Assembly: GCA_002310195.1 (NCBI GenBank)
Contig: DBYS01000011.1
Location: 116,726-166,908, forward strand
Reading direction: 5' to 3'
Origin: Bacteroidales bacterium UBA1180
GTDB lineage: Bacteria > Bacteroidota > Bacteroidia > Bacteroidales > Paludibacteraceae
Length of the DNA: 50,183 bases
Shown here: piece by piece, positions 43,668 through 50,183 of the stretch
Layout: each line of letters starts with the position of its first letter
Numbering within the stretch: the first letter of the stretch is position 1
Made by a program: the position numbers and the translations under genes
Notes under the pieces: model-generated
Told to the model about the DNA's origin: nothing
The model's database searches: none
Seen by the model: the letters and a program-made list of their open reading frames with translations, nothing else

Positions 43668-45656
43668 TTACAATGGGTGGTATTGAACAAAAGCTTCGAT
43701 TGCCTCATAATTGGCTAGACCTAACTTCGCATAAAGCTCCGCTGTCGCATGGTTCCTGTCCTCGGCACGCTGCCAGAACAGACGCTCGTCATTGCCCATG
43801 AACGGAGCACTCTCCATCTGCGACTGGTGCTTGAGGATAGTGTTACGCTTGAAGCGCAACTCTTCCGGCGACATCGGCACGGCCATCTCAATCAAATCAA
43901 CGCCCCACTCCATCCATGCGCCGCGGTACATCCAGATACGGCAATCTTTCAGCCACTCGTCCCAAGCCGGGCCCTGCTTCAGATCGTCGATAGCGGCCAG
44001 CACAGCATCCGTGCACACGCGGTGTGTTCCGTGCGGGTCAGCCAGGTCACCGGCCACGAAGATCTGTTGCGGCTTCACTTGCTTGAGCAGATCCTCCACA
44101 ATGCGTATGTCGTTGATCGTGAGCGGGCCTTTCTTGATTGTACCGGTCTCATAGAACGGCAAGTTGAGGAAATGTATATGGTCAAGCGGCAAACCCATGT
44201 GACGGCAGGCTGCCGTAGCCTCGCCGCGACGAATCAATGCCTTGATATCCAGTATCTCGCGGGTATCTTGGTCACCGATCTTCTCTTTGGCGAAGAAGTG
44301 CATATACTCGTCGTACTTCTTGTCAATCGTCTTGTCTTCAGGCAGATGCATGAGCTTGTAGCCCTTCATGAAATCCATGAACCGAACCACCTCATCATCG
44401 CACACGGCGATGCAGCCCGAGGTCTGATATGCTATATGCACGTTATGTCCCTGTTTGATCAGTCGTGCGAACGTGCCGCCCATGCTGATTACGTCATCAT
44501 CGGGGTGCGGCGAGAATATCACCACATCCTTCGGGAACGGATTAGCTCTTTCCGGACGATTGCTGTCATCGGCATTCGGCTTGCCGCCCGGCCAACCGGT
44601 GATCGTGTGCTGCAGATCGTTGAAGACCTTGATGTTGCAGTTGTATGCCGAACCGAACAATGTGATGAGCTCCGACAGACCATGATCGTTATAATCCTTG
44701 TTCGTCAGTTTCAGAATCGGTTTGTCGGTAATCTCGCACAGCCAAACGATAGCCTTGCGGATCAGTTGGTCATCCCACTCGCAGCTCGTCACCATCCACG
44801 GCTTGCTGATACGTGTCAACCGGTCGGCCGCCGACAGGTCGAGGTACACATGTACGTTCGACGCCAACTGCAAGGCCGATGCGGGACATGCCGGCGATGC
44901 ATCTTTCTCGATCGCCTCAGCCACCTGTACCGCCTTATGGTCGCCCCAAGCCACCATGATAATCTCTTTCGCACGGAGGATTGTACCGATGCCGATCGTT
45001 ATGGCACTCATCGGCACGGACTCTGCGTTGCCGAACAACTCGCTCGCATCGGCGCGGGAGTTGTTGTCCAGCAGCACCAGACGTGTCTCGCTGTTGAACT
45101 GTGTACCGGGTTCGTTGAACGCGATGTTCCCGCCGCGGCCTATGCCCAGCAGCATCAGATCAACGCCGCCCAGCTCCTGGATCGTGCGCTCGTAAGCGGC
45201 ACAGGCTTCGATGATCTGCTCCTTGGCCAGCGTTCCCGGGATAGCAATCACGTTGGCCGGCAGGATGCCTACCTTCGATATCAGTTGTTCTTCCAACTGA
45301 CCGAGACAGCCCGCATCTTCCTTCGGCAGCGGGTAGTACTCGTAACCTACCACCAGCACTACGTTGCGGAAACTCAGTCCTTGCTCGTGCAAACGGATCA
45401 GTTCGGCGATGATGTCCTGCATCGAACGGCCGGTCATCATGCTCAGCACGAACTTCTTGCCTTCCTGTTGGCGTTGTTTGATCAGCTCGGCGATGTGTTG
45501 CGCCACGGCTACTGCACCTTCCTTGCCGGTCTCGTAAATACTTGTCTTCACTTTCTCCATGCGGCTTACGCGCGAGAGTTCGAAGACATCATCGGGTTTG
45601 TACAGTTTCTTCGCTACCCGACTGAGCGAGATTTGTGAACTTAGATTAGTTCTCAT
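43668..45656 (-). CDS. NagB-like / PIG-L deacetylase fusion protein
   Basis: A 662-residue fusion known in Bacteroidetes. Residues of about 30-290 are related to glucosamine-6-phosphate deaminase (NagB); about 370-620 form a PIG-L family deacetylase with the zinc motif SPHPDDD and the later DPHGTHR. The deacetylase removes acetyl groups from GlcNAc derivatives, and the deaminase would convert GlcN-6-P to fructose-6-P and ammonia. The deaminase half looks impaired: the phosphate loop reads TGRSM (75-79), the position of catalytic Asp72 is Tyr105 (GYEYYP), and the DGH of the E. coli GIGVDGHIAF is GGN in GIGRGGNIAF. It lies 22 bp ahead of the glycosyltransferase gene. Confidence 0.88.
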   Translation of the reverse strand: MRTNLSSQISLSRVAKKLYKPDDVFELSRVSRMEKVKTSIYETGKEGAVAVAQHIAELIKQRQQEGKKFVLSMMTGRSMQDIIAELIRLHEQGLSFRNVVLVVGYEYYPLPKEDAGCLGQLEEQLISKVGILPANVIAIPGTLAKEQIIEACAAYERTIQELGGVDLMLLGIGRGGNIAFNEPGTQFNSETRLVLLDNNSRADASELFGNAESVPMSAITIGIGTILRAKEIIMVAWGDHKAVQVAEAIEKDASPACPASALQLASNVHVYLDLSAADRLTRISKPWMVTSCEWDDQLIRKAIVWLCEITDKPILKLTNKDYNDHGLSELITLFGSAYNCNIKVFNDLQHTITGWPGGKPNADDSNRPERANPFPKDVVIFSPHPDDDVISMGGTFARLIKQGHNVHIAYQTSGCIAVCDDEVVRFMDFMKGYKLMHLPEDKTIDKKYDEYMHFFAKEKIGDQDTREILDIKALIRRGEATAACRHMGLPLDHIHFLNLPFYETGTIKKGPLTINDIRIVEDLLKQVKPQQIFVAGDLADPHGTHRVCTDAVLAAIDDLKQGPAWDEWLKDCRIWMYRGAWMEWGVDLIEMAVPMSPEELRFKRNTILKHQSQMESAPFMGNDERLFWQRAEDRNHATAELYAKLGLANYEAIEAFVQYHPL

Positions 45657-45686
45657 GATTCTATAAGGTTAATTACTTTTGTGTTG

Positions 45687-47237
45687 TTATTTCAGTTTTT
45701 TCAAGGCTGTCTCTACGCGGCGGATTACCTCATCCCTCCCCAGTACACCGGTTATCGCCCAGATATGCGGACCTCTTGCCGCGCCTACCAGGCAGATTCG
45801 GAACGCGTTCATCACGATGCCCAGACCGTAACCTTTCTCTTCGATCCACGGCAGCACGGTTGCATCCAGCGCCTCGGCACTCCAATCTTTCTGTGCCTTC
45901 AGCACGGCCAGCAACTCTTTCATATGTTGCGGCGAGTCTTCTTTCCAGCGCTTCTTCAGCGACTTCTCGTCATACTCCTCAGGCGCAACAAAGAAGAAGT
46001 TACACTGCTCCCACAGCTCACTCACAAACGACACTCTTTCTTTCATCAGGCCGATGATATGTGCCACTTTCTCCTTGCCGATGTTCTTTACCGCACGCTC
46101 GCCGATCTTCTCCACCAGTATCGGGCGGAACTCCTCGGCCAACTGTTCGTTCGAACGCAACTGCAAGTACTGGTGGTTGAACCACTTGCCTTTCTCGTAG
46201 TCGAACTTCGCGCCGCTTTTGCTCACGCGCTCTAGCGAGAACTGGCTAATCAGTTCGTTCATCGTGAACATCTCCTGGTCACCCGACACATGCCATCCGA
46301 GCAGGGCAAGGAAGTTGATCACCGCCTCGGGATAATATCCGCTCTCGCGGTAACCGCTGCTCACGCTGCCATCCTTTGGGTTGTGGAACTCCAGCGGAAA
46401 TACCGGGAATCCCAACCGGTCGCCGTCACGCTTGCTCAGCTTGCCGTTGCCGTCAGGCTTGAGCAGCAGAGGCAGATGCGCAAACTGAGGCATCGTATCT
46501 TCCCAGCCGAAAGCCCTGTACAGCAGCACGTGCAACGGTGCACTCGGCAGCCACTCTTCGCCGCGAATGACGTGCGTAACCTCCATCAGATGGTCATCCA
46601 CGATGTTGGCAAGGTGATACGTCGGCAGTCGGTCAGACGACTTATACAGAACTTTGTCGTCCAGTATATTCGAGTTGATCGTCACATCGCCGCGAATCAG
46701 GTCGTGCACTACGATCTCCTCATCCGGCTCGACCAGGAAGCGCACCACAAACTGCTCGCCGTTCTCCACACGCTCTTTGGCTTGCGGACAAGTCAGCGAG
46801 TTGTCCATCATGTTGCGCGTTGTGGCGTCGTACTGGAAGTTCGGTATCTCCTTGCGCTTGGCTTCCAACTGCTCCGGCGTATCGAACGCCACGTAGGCCT
46901 GATGGTTGTCCAGCAGCTGTTTTACATACTCCCAGTAGATATCTTTTCTCTCGCTCTGTCTGTACGGACCGTGATTGCCTACGCTTTCTATCTTCCCTTC
47001 GGCATTCATCCGCAGACCTTCGTCAATCTCTATCCCGAGCCAGCGCAACGACTCCAAAATATACTCCTCTGCACCCGGCACGAAACGTGTCGAGTCGGTA
47101 TCTTCAATTCGCAAGAGCATGTCGCCGTCGTGCTGACGCGCGAACAGGTAGTTGTACAATGCGGTACGCACGCCACCTATGTGTAATGCGCCGGTTGGCG
47201 ACGGGGCGAAACGTACACGGACTTTTCTATTTTCCAT
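45687..47237 (-). CDS. gltX: Glutamate-tRNA ligase
   Basis: A 516-residue class I aminoacyl-tRNA synthetase that charges tRNA-Glu. The HIGH-type motif is HIGG (19-22) in FAPSPTGALHIGGVRTALYNY and the KMSKS-type motif is KLSKR (266-270). The C-terminal anticodon-binding part (EALDATVLPWIEEKGYGLGIVMNAFRICLVG) and the length are normal. It starts 5 bp after the CotH-family gene and 30 bp precede the NagB fusion, so it appears embedded in a long co-directional run. Confidence 0.96.
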   Translation of the reverse strand: MENRKVRVRFAPSPTGALHIGGVRTALYNYLFARQHDGDMLLRIEDTDSTRFVPGAEEYILESLRWLGIEIDEGLRMNAEGKIESVGNHGPYRQSERKDIYWEYVKQLLDNHQAYVAFDTPEQLEAKRKEIPNFQYDATTRNMMDNSLTCPQAKERVENGEQFVVRFLVEPDEEIVVHDLIRGDVTINSNILDDKVLYKSSDRLPTYHLANIVDDHLMEVTHVIRGEEWLPSAPLHVLLYRAFGWEDTMPQFAHLPLLLKPDGNGKLSKRDGDRLGFPVFPLEFHNPKDGSVSSGYRESGYYPEAVINFLALLGWHVSGDQEMFTMNELISQFSLERVSKSGAKFDYEKGKWFNHQYLQLRSNEQLAEEFRPILVEKIGERAVKNIGKEKVAHIIGLMKERVSFVSELWEQCNFFFVAPEEYDEKSLKKRWKEDSPQHMKELLAVLKAQKDWSAEALDATVLPWIEEKGYGLGIVMNAFRICLVGAARGPHIWAITGVLGRDEVIRRVETALKKLK

Positions 47238-47242
47238 AGTTT

Positions 47243-49177
47243 TTATAGTAGTATTTTGTTTGTTATTCCGTTATGTTGGATGATATACAATCCGCTCGGC
47301 AGTGCCGGCAGTTGCTCACCTTCGTAGATTTTCCTGCCTTGGATGTCATACACCCTGTATCCGCCGGTCATATCGCAGCCGGTATTCTCCACGCCACTCA
47401 CGTTTTCAAGCGGATGCCACGTGTAGTTCAGTTTGCTGTCCATCCATTTGATACGCATTCTCAGGAACTCCTTCAGCCGGATCACTTCCCCGTTATACGT
47501 ACCCAATGCCACTGGATTCATGTGCACTTTCTGATTTAATATCGGCCAGCGGATGAAGTTCAGTTGTTGCGAGGCGTCAAGCTCCGCAGCCGTATTGTCC
47601 ACGAATGCAATCAGCTCCTCCACGCTTATGCCGTTGTTACGCGCCTGATGCCAGTATTCCAGCATCTCGTCGCGCGTACGCTGGTCGGCAAATACGATAT
47701 GTCGGGCAAAACTCTCCGCATTGCTCGCGCCGCCGAAGATGAACTCCTTATGGTTGGATACGGGATAAATGCGGTAGTCGTTGTCAAATGCTATGTCAAA
47801 GTCCCACACCGGACCGGTATAAGCTTTCGTATCGTTGCGCTTCTTGTACATGTAGCACGACCATATCATATCCGGATTGCCGCACACCTCGTTCGTCAGA
47901 AAGTACCGCGCAAAACTCGGATAGTCAATATACTGCCGCCAGGTCGAGTCGTTCGCCGAACTCTTGTAAACCCTCTCTTCCAGCGCACGGAAGTAACTCT
48001 CAAAGTACTCACGCTGTGCCGGCACTATCTCGTCGTCTTTCGGCGAATGGATCGTTATCGGCACTCCGTGCGGCGAGTAGTATGGCGAGGGTTCCTGATT
48101 GGCATATCCGTCAATCTCCCACAGATAACCGCCGCTCAGCGCATTGCCGGCCAGGTCGGTGGGCGCCATCTCGTCGATGCTCACGCGACCTTTCTTGACT
48201 TCGATCTTGTCGCACAGTTGGTAGCAACCCTTATATTCGCCGTTCACCAGCACATCCACCGGGCGGCAGAACGGCGTATAAGGCATCCGGCACACCTCGC
48301 TCACATGGAACGCCACGATATTGCGCATCAGCGTCTTGTCGCCGTAGTTGTTGATCAGCGTCCAGTTCTTCGCTTTGGCGGGCGAATCGAGCACCTTGTG
48401 CTTTGAGGCGAACTTGATGCGATAGGGTTTCTTCGGGAAGTTGATGGATGCATTACCGCGCAGACGCAAACCGGCCGTATCGCGCAGCACGCTCCCGTCT
48501 GCACCCAGAATCGTCACCATGCTTTCTATGTAGTTCACCTTATCATACGGATCTTGGTTGTTCTTCGTGTGAATAACTACGCACGGCAGGTTTGTCGGAC
48601 GGTAAAGCCGCGTACTGTCGCCTTCGCCCTTGTAACCGTAGAACTCAACTTCTGCCACGTTGCAACGCGAATCGTTCGGACCGACATATCGCACGTACCT
48701 GAAACCAACAGAACAATCCACGTCAGCATAGTCCATCGTGCCGATTGTACCTGTCTTGTCGTTCACGTACAGAGGTATGGCGTCCATAAAGTCCGGTTGG
48801 TTCGCGCCTTCGAACACTGCCAGACGCACACGGCCTTCGCCCAATCCGTCATTACGCGGACTCCAACCTACTTTGGTTATCACATGCTTGCTGCCCAGAT
48901 CCAGTCCCACCCAAGTGTACGTACGTTCGTACGAGGCAAAGAAGGTATTCAGATTGCCGTCAAACGCATCCGCCGGTATATTCTTCGTTGTAGTGGACGA
49001 ACCACTCGAATAGTCCACCGAAGGCGACGAACCGATCGCCGTCCCCGTCAATTTGGCATCCGCTGCATTGGCCGCACGTAATCCCGTGCCGCCCGCTACC
49101 GGCATCCCCATGCTTGCCATCACAAGCGCTGCAACTATGTATAGCCGTCTATTCATTGGCCGTTTGTTCATTAGCAT
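47243..49177 (-). CDS. Secreted CotH-kinase family protein with discoidin-like domain and T9SS-type tail
   Basis: A 644-residue exported protein. After the signal peptide (IVAALVMASMGMPVAGG) residues of about 40-190 resemble a discoidin/F5-8C module (NIPADAFDGNLNTFF, WVGLDLGSKHVITKVGW, GFRYVRYVGPNDSRCNVAEVEFYG), a ligand-binding fold. The CotH region follows: GLRLRGNASINFPKKPYRIKFA, DVLVNGEYKGCYQLCDKIEV and GPVWDFDIAFDNDYR with the metal-binding DFD intact. The last 40 residues (YRVYDIQGRKIYEGEQL, SGLYIIQHNG) are a T9SS type A-like tail. Two other ATGs (49171, 49156) could be used instead. A good promoter lies 85 bp upstream. Confidence 0.85.
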   Translation of the reverse strand: MLMNKRPMNRRLYIVAALVMASMGMPVAGGTGLRAANAADAKLTGTAIGSSPSVDYSSGSSTTTKNIPADAFDGNLNTFFASYERTYTWVGLDLGSKHVITKVGWSPRNDGLGEGRVRLAVFEGANQPDFMDAIPLYVNDKTGTIGTMDYADVDCSVGFRYVRYVGPNDSRCNVAEVEFYGYKGEGDSTRLYRPTNLPCVVIHTKNNQDPYDKVNYIESMVTILGADGSVLRDTAGLRLRGNASINFPKKPYRIKFASKHKVLDSPAKAKNWTLINNYGDKTLMRNIVAFHVSEVCRMPYTPFCRPVDVLVNGEYKGCYQLCDKIEVKKGRVSIDEMAPTDLAGNALSGGYLWEIDGYANQEPSPYYSPHGVPITIHSPKDDEIVPAQREYFESYFRALEERVYKSSANDSTWRQYIDYPSFARYFLTNEVCGNPDMIWSCYMYKKRNDTKAYTGPVWDFDIAFDNDYRIYPVSNHKEFIFGGASNAESFARHIVFADQRTRDEMLEYWHQARNNGISVEELIAFVDNTAAELDASQQLNFIRWPILNQKVHMNPVALGTYNGEVIRLKEFLRMRIKWMDSKLNYTWHPLENVSGVENTGCDMTGGYRVYDIQGRKIYEGEQLPALPSGLYIIQHNGITNKILL

Positions 49178-49213
49178 TAGTTTTTCGCGAGCTGCGCATT
49201 ATCGTCTGCGCGC

Positions 49214-49251
49214 CGCGCACACGTACCGCACGTGCATCATACATGCGCACA
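49214..49251 (-). other. Alternating pyrimidine-purine leader of the CotH-family gene
   Basis: Three strictly alternating blocks of 13 (49214-49226), 11 (49227-49237) and 14 (49238-49251) bases lie back to back in the untranslated leader. They resemble the leaders of SusC and ruvA. Confidence 0.65.
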
Positions 49252-49262
49252 AAATCCGGCTA

Positions 49263-49293
49263 CAAAGTTACAAAAAATATTCCGAATATCCAA
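49263..49293 (-). promoter_or_regulatory. Bacteroidetes-type promoter of the CotH-gltX run
   Basis: On the minus strand TTG (49293-49291) and TAACTTTG (49270-49263) have a 20-bp spacer. The spacer contains the palindrome ATATTC-C-GAATAT (49277-49289), which could be an operator or simply part of an AT-rich spacer. Confidence 0.8.
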
Positions 49294-49490
49294 ATTTTTC
49301 CTTCACTTTTTTACAATACAGTGCATTTTCTCCCAAAACCCGCCCTCATCCGTTCATGCCCCCAAGCATCCGCCATCCGTTTTCGACTCCCCGTCGGGCT
49401 CCCGTCGACCCCTCACCACAAGATAACCACAACATATCCATAAGATAACCATAGGATAAACTCCTCATTTTTACAATTGTTGCCTTACAC

Positions 49491-49513
49491 TATATAATAC
49501 GTAGTATTATATA
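49491..49513. repeat. 10-bp inverted repeat
   Basis: TATATAATAC (49491-49500) and GTATTATATA (49504-49513) are perfect inverted arms around GTA. The site could bind a dimeric regulator. It lies about 115 bp upstream of the oadA -33 element. Confidence 0.6.
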
Positions 49514-49596
49514 CTATTTGTTGCATTTTGCCCCGAAAATGACACTCCGCAAACCGCCTCATTTCCCCTTTCAATACGCTCACAAAACACGCTATT

Positions 49597-49618
49597 CTAA
49601 AAAATGTGCATTTTTTAG
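49597..49618. repeat. 10-bp inverted repeat just upstream of the oadA promoter
   Basis: CTAAAAAATG (49597-49606) and CATTTTTTAG (49609-49618) are perfect inverted arms with only TG between, ending 9 bp before the -33 element. The position suits an operator or activator site. Confidence 0.55.
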
Positions 49619-49627
49619 TCCAAACAT

Positions 49628-49658
49628 TTGCAATTCTCGATTTTTTTTCGTACCTTTG
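49628..49658 (+). promoter_or_regulatory. Bacteroidetes-type promoter of oadA
   Basis: TTG at 49628-49630 and TACCTTTG at 49651-49658 are 20 bp apart. The leader includes the alternating TGTGCACACA (49669-49678) and the hairpin CTCGGCA/TGCCGAG (49696-49712), 31 bp before the start codon. Confidence 0.82.
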
Positions 49659-49743
49659 CAGGTTGTTTTGTGCACACAGCTGCTCAAACAGCGCTCTCGG
49701 CATCATGCCGAGCCATAAAGTATAACATAATCAAACATATATC

Positions 49744-50183
49744 ATGGCAAAAAAAGAAGTCCAATTTTCGCTCGTGTACCGCGACATGTGGCAGAGTAGC
49801 GGGCGATACGTTCCCCGTCGCGACCAGCTCGCAAAGGTGGCACCCGTCATCATCGACATGGGGTGTTTCGACCGCGTAGAGACCAACGGCGGCGCATCGG
49901 AGCAAGTTAACCTCCTGTATGGCGAGAACCCGAACCTCGCCGTACGTACGTTCTGCAAACCGTTCAACGAGGCAGGCATCAAGACCCATATGCTCGACCG
50001 CGGTCTGAATGCCCTCCGCATGAACCCTGTGCCCGCCGATGTACGTCAGCTGATGTACAAGGTGAAGCACGCACAAGGCACGAACATCACACGTATATTC
50101 TGCGGACTGAACGATCCCCGCAACATCATCCCCAGCATCAAATGGGCGAAAGAGGCCGGCATGACCGCACAGGCTACGATGTG
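49744..50183 (+). CDS. oadA: Oxaloacetate decarboxylase alpha / pyruvate carboxylase subunit B, 5' part
   Basis: The first 146 codons are visible; the gene continues past the right edge. The protein begins with the carboxyltransferase TIM barrel of biotin-dependent enzymes: FSLVYRDMWQSSGRY contains the metal-binding Asp, and VAPVIIDMGCFDRVETNGG and FCGLNDPRNIIPSIKWAKEAG match the Bacteroidetes OadA/PycB proteins. The enzyme moves CO2 between oxaloacetate/pyruvate and biotin; in anaerobic Bacteroidales it is tied to a sodium-pumping decarboxylase or pyruvate carboxylation. Which role applies cannot be decided without the C-terminal biotinyl domain and neighbours. There is no Shine-Dalgarno sequence, as is usual for the phylum. 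Confidence 0.9.
   Translation, partial: MAKKEVQFSLVYRDMWQSSGRYVPRRDQLAKVAPVIIDMGCFDRVETNGGASEQVNLLYGENPNLAVRTFCKPFNEAGIKTHMLDRGLNALRMNPVPADVRQLMYKVKHAQGTNITRIFCGLNDPRNIIPSIKWAKEAGMTAQATM

Larger units (their letters stand above)
49178..49743. other. Divergent intergenic region
   Basis: This 566-bp stretch holds promoters for the CotH-family gene (minus) and oadA (plus), each with a characteristic leader. Between them lie the direct repeat AAGATAACCA (49420-49429 and 49442-49451) and two inverted repeats (49491-49513 and 49597-49618). Open frames in it are short, unlike known proteins, and cross the promoters, so no gene is called. Confidence 0.7.

Noticed and set aside
49053..49448. Several open frames of 64-131 codons upstream of oadA and the CotH gene
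   Set aside because: They cross the CotH promoter and leader, overlap each other, and have unusual composition without known similarity.
49473..49500. A TTG...TATAAT sigma-70-like promoter
   Set aside because: Bacteroidetes primary promoters use TAnnTTTG; the TATAAT is part of the AT-rich inverted repeat and a better promoter lies downstream.

Overview
The window is a bacterial chromosome segment from the phylum Bacteroidota, most likely order Bacteroidales; family and genus cannot be fixed from the sequence alone. The grounds are: promoters of the Bacteroidetes type (TTG, 20 bp, TAnnTTTG), a SusC/SusD pair, the type 9 secretion (T9SS) outer-membrane protein SprA with several T9SS-type cargo tails, a MurF-alanine racemase fusion, a NagB/PIG-L fusion, and the DUF4271-hemD-rnpA-yidD cluster. 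Coding density is very high. Only one intergenic stretch exceeds 300 bp (49178-49743). No rRNA, CRISPR array, insertion sequence or phage gene was seen.

Layout. At the left edge is the 5' end of a tRNA-Leu on the minus strand with its own promoter, diverging from a cytosolic M16 peptidase. A promoter at 1441-1471 then drives a nutrient-uptake locus (1601-10648): SusC transporter, SusD lipoprotein, zinc-metallohydrolase lipoprotein, DUF4302 lipoprotein and a BACON-like secreted protein. This set resembles RagAB-type peptide or glycan importers with surface hydrolases. Without any recognisable new promoter the plus strand continues with a LOG-family hydrolase, DUF4271, hemD, rnpA, yidD, trmD, a secreted CotH-family protein, an M3-like metallopeptidase lipoprotein and a low-molecular-weight tyrosine phosphatase, ending in a hairpin terminator.

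A second promoter (17955-17985), nested in that terminator, starts ruvA-sprA and a run of housekeeping genes: NadR-like kinase, mltG, engB, a universal stress protein, a secreted DUF4832 protein and an AsmA-like protein. This ends at a strong bidirectional terminator (32671-32702). The minus strand then carries eleven tightly packed genes reading from 49177 down to 32711: CotH-family protein, gltX, NagB/PIG-L fusion, glycosyltransferase, SpoIID-like protein, OmpA-family protein, T9SS cargo protein, ftsY, thioesterase, murF-alr and an ABC ATPase. A divergent promoter pair at 49263-49658 serves this run and a partial oadA (carboxylase/decarboxylase alpha subunit) that leaves the window.

The most unusual points are: (1) promoter-proximal leaders built of long alternating pyrimidine-purine tracts; (2) a MurF-Alr fusion whose MurF half lacks most of its central and C-terminal parts; (3) a NagB domain that has lost several catalytic residues while its fused PIG-L deacetylase looks intact; (4) heptanucleotide repeat arrays at three sites, two of them inside genes; (5) a terminator that doubles as the next promoter; (6) a shared short C-terminal tail on unrelated secreted proteins.
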